64,000 nucleotides of DNA from Bacillus sp. Marseille-P3661 (lineage in GTDB: Bacteria; Bacillota; Bacilli; Bacillales; Bacillaceae_J). The notes beneath the pieces are model-generated. The model was not told the origin of the DNA, ran no database searches, and worked only from the letters and a program-made list of their open reading frames with translations. Shown here piece after piece: positions 60,875 through 64,000 of the stretch. A program made the position numbers and the translations under genes. The DNA is taken from positions 269,303-333,302 of the forward strand of contig NZ_LT965953.1 of the NCBI RefSeq assembly GCF_900240995.1. The letters are read 5' to 3'. Within the stretch, counting starts at the first letter, position 1. Each line of letters starts with the position of its first letter.

Positions 60875-61045
60875 ATGAAGTATACGAGTGAGATGGAAAA
60901 GGCGATGCAACAATCTCATGGTATGGGTTATGCTGAATATAGTCGAAAATTAGAGCTACGAATGAAGGTCGAAAGGCAGCGCGAGAAAGAATATCAGAAG
61001 GGTCAACGAATTTTATATCAAATGGGTGGAAATCTTAACTTTTAA
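60875..61045 (+). CDS. Small basic protein of unknown function (56 aa)
   Basis: A 56-residue, highly charged helical protein (MEKAMQQSHGMGYAEYSRKLELRMKVERQREKEYQKG). It has no strong ribosome binding site near ATG 60875; GAGGGG at 60843 is too far. A good terminator follows. Codon use looks normal. No family recognised; the call rests on composition and the terminator. Confidence 0.5.
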   Translation: MKYTSEMEKAMQQSHGMGYAEYSRKLELRMKVERQREKEYQKGQRILYQMGGNLNF

Positions 61046-61062
61046 CCTATAAAATAGAAATC

Positions 61063-61091
61063 CAGCTGGAGAACTAATCCAGCTGTTTTTT
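61063..61091 (+). terminator. Rho-independent terminator
   Basis: CAGCTGG, loop AGAACTAAT, CCAGCTG, then six T and CTTTTT. From here to 61460 the sequence is AT-rich and should hold the suf promoter (TATAAT at about 61336), with no other structure seen. Confidence 0.83.
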
Positions 61092-61460
61092 CTTTTTCCA
61101 ACATGATTACATATCCTCAATCCAAAGAGATCGTAAAGTCGTGGCTAACAGGAAAGCTTACAACTGATTAGTTCAAGGCTTTTTAGGCTAGCTTTTATAG
61201 GAACTATACTAGTAGCTAGGAATTAATCCCTACTTATGAAGTTTCACTTTTCAGGAATGTTTTATCGGATAGTACAGAAACTAACTGAAATGAATTTTGT
61301 ATGAAAAGGGGTTTTTAAACTTTTTTGTTTAAAAAATATAATATACGCACTCTTGATGGTTGATATGTTTTTATTTTTAGTATAAGATTGGAATGAGAAT
61401 AGATTGAGAATGGAATGTGCCCTTATTAATCGGCACCTAGATATTATTGGAGGTATAAAT

Positions 61461-62243
61461 ATGGCATCTACTTTATCAATTAAAGATTTACATGTAGCAA
61501 TTGACGGCAAGGAAATTTTAAAAGGTGTAAATCTAGAAATAAAAGGTGGAGAAATCCACGCAATCATGGGACCTAACGGAACAGGTAAATCAACACTTGC
61601 TTCATCAATCATGGGTCACCCTAAATATGAAATCACTAGTGGCAGTATAACATTAGATGGCGCAGATGTGCTAGAGATGGAAGTAGATGAGCGCGCACGT
61701 GCTGGACTATTTTTAGCAATGCAATATCCAAGCGAAATTAGTGGAGTAACAAACTCAGACTTCTTACGCTCTGCAATTAATGCTCGTCGTGGTGAAGGAA
61801 ATGAAATTTCATTAATGAAGTTTATTCGTCAAATGGATAAGCAAATGGAATTTTTAGATATGGACATAAATATGGCACAACGTTATTTAAATGAAGGTTT
61901 CTCTGGTGGGGAGAAAAAGCGTAACGAAATTTTACAATTAATGATGTTAGAGCCGAAAATCGCAATTCTAGATGAAATTGACTCTGGTCTTGATATTGAT
62001 GCATTAAAAGTAGTTTCAAAAGGAATCAATGAAATGCGCAGTGAGGACTTTGGCTGTTTAATGATTACTCACTATCAACGTCTTTTAAATTACATTACTC
62101 CTGACTTTGTTCATGTTATGATGCAAGGTAAAGTAGTGAAATCAGGTGGTCCTGAATTGGCTGAACGTTTGGAAGCTGAAGGTTACGATTGGATCAAAAA
62201 AGAACTCGGAATTGAAGACGAAACAATCGGCCAAGAAGCGTAA
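61461..62243 (+). CDS. sufC: Fe-S assembly ATPase SufC
   Basis: A 260-residue ABC-type ATPase of the SUF scaffold. Walker A GPNGTGKST, Q-loop MQYPSEI, signature FSGGEKKRNE, Walker B IAILDEIDSGLD, H-loop MITHYQR. It works with SufB and SufD to load Fe-S clusters. Start ATG 61461 follows GGAGGT; the frame opens earlier at 61404 without a site. First gene of the suf operon. Confidence 0.96.
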   Translation: MASTLSIKDLHVAIDGKEILKGVNLEIKGGEIHAIMGPNGTGKSTLASSIMGHPKYEITSGSITLDGADVLEMEVDERARAGLFLAMQYPSEISGVTNSDFLRSAINARRGEGNEISLMKFIRQMDKQMEFLDMDINMAQRYLNEGFSGGEKKRNEILQLMMLEPKIAILDEIDSGLDIDALKVVSKGINEMRSEDFGCLMITHYQRLLNYITPDFVHVMMQGKVVKSGGPELAERLEAEGYDWIKKELGIEDETIGQEA

Positions 62244-62261
62244 TAGTTAGGAGGAAATTTG

Positions 62262-64000
<1,739 letters not shown>

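Overview
The window is chromosomal DNA of a low-GC, endospore-forming member of the Bacillaceae. Support: strong Bacillus-type ribosome binding sites, frequent GTG/TTG starts, spore coat genes (CotF-type at 41.7-42.3 kb), a YjcZ-type micropeptide, sigI-rsgI, S-box riboswitches, and a gene order from 41.7 kb to the end that follows the yusN-fadM-fadN-fadA-fadE-yusI-gcvH-yusG-yusF-yusE / yusD / metNPQ / yurZ / sufCDS neighbourhood of B. subtilis (with metY and sigI-rsgI inserted). No rRNA, tRNA, CRISPR array or intact transposase was seen.

Layout. 0-8.4 kb: an accessory cassette bounded by two near-identical ~320 bp direct repeats. It holds a degenerate protein-kinase homologue, a GT4 glycosyltransferase, a CotS/APH-type kinase, a GH57-type glycoside hydrolase, a HipA-type kinase with a lysine-rich tail, and an intact-looking kinase on the opposite strand; next to the last is a 39-bp tandem repeat array. 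8.5-12.3 kb: membrane protein, CcdA, ResA-like thioredoxin, response regulator and histidine kinase in one run. 12.6-15.2 kb: a thioredoxin-fold protein with a possible GerMN-like C-terminus, a methyltransferase, a DUF302 protein and a cupin. 15.4-23.3 kb: a catabolic locus with two look-alike promoter/operator sites, a DapA-family aldolase, DhaK and DhaL, a complete tripartite tricarboxylate transporter (TctC, TctB, TctA), a FadR-type regulator and an RraA-family aldolase. 23.5-26.3 kb: a sulfur/persulfide locus with two rhodaneses, a rhodanese-persulfide dioxygenase fusion, three CsoR/CstR-like operators, and a HesB-like gene whose conserved cysteine codon is an in-frame TGA followed by a SECIS-like hairpin, i.e. 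a candidate selenoprotein.

26.5-41.3 kb is ordinary chromosome: a 5'-nucleotidase stub, methyltransferases, Na/Pi cotransporter, DUF421/DUF4363 pair, a CorC/HlyC-type transporter with an unusual hairpin between its ribosome binding site and start codon, an XRE regulator, DUF3219 and DUF1450 proteins, an MFS exporter, a HAD phosphatase, and lipoteichoic acid synthase. 41.7-49.3 kb: coat proteins and the fatty-acid beta-oxidation genes behind a FadR-like box. 49.5-54.5 kb: Spx-family protein, GcvH, small thiol/Toprim proteins, and sigI-rsgI. 54.5-59.2 kb: methionine supply (metY and metNIQ), each behind its own SAM-I riboswitch. 59.3-64 kb: YurZ-like protein, a 15-copy 52-bp minisatellite, and the start of the suf Fe-S operon (sufC, sufD, 5' part of sufS).

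The strongest candidates for something new are the in-frame-TGA HesB gene, the repeat-bounded kinase/glycan cassette, the TTT-DhaKL-aldolase catabolic locus with twin operators, and the structured ribosome-binding-site spacer of the corC-like gene. All calls come from reading the sequence; no database search was run.
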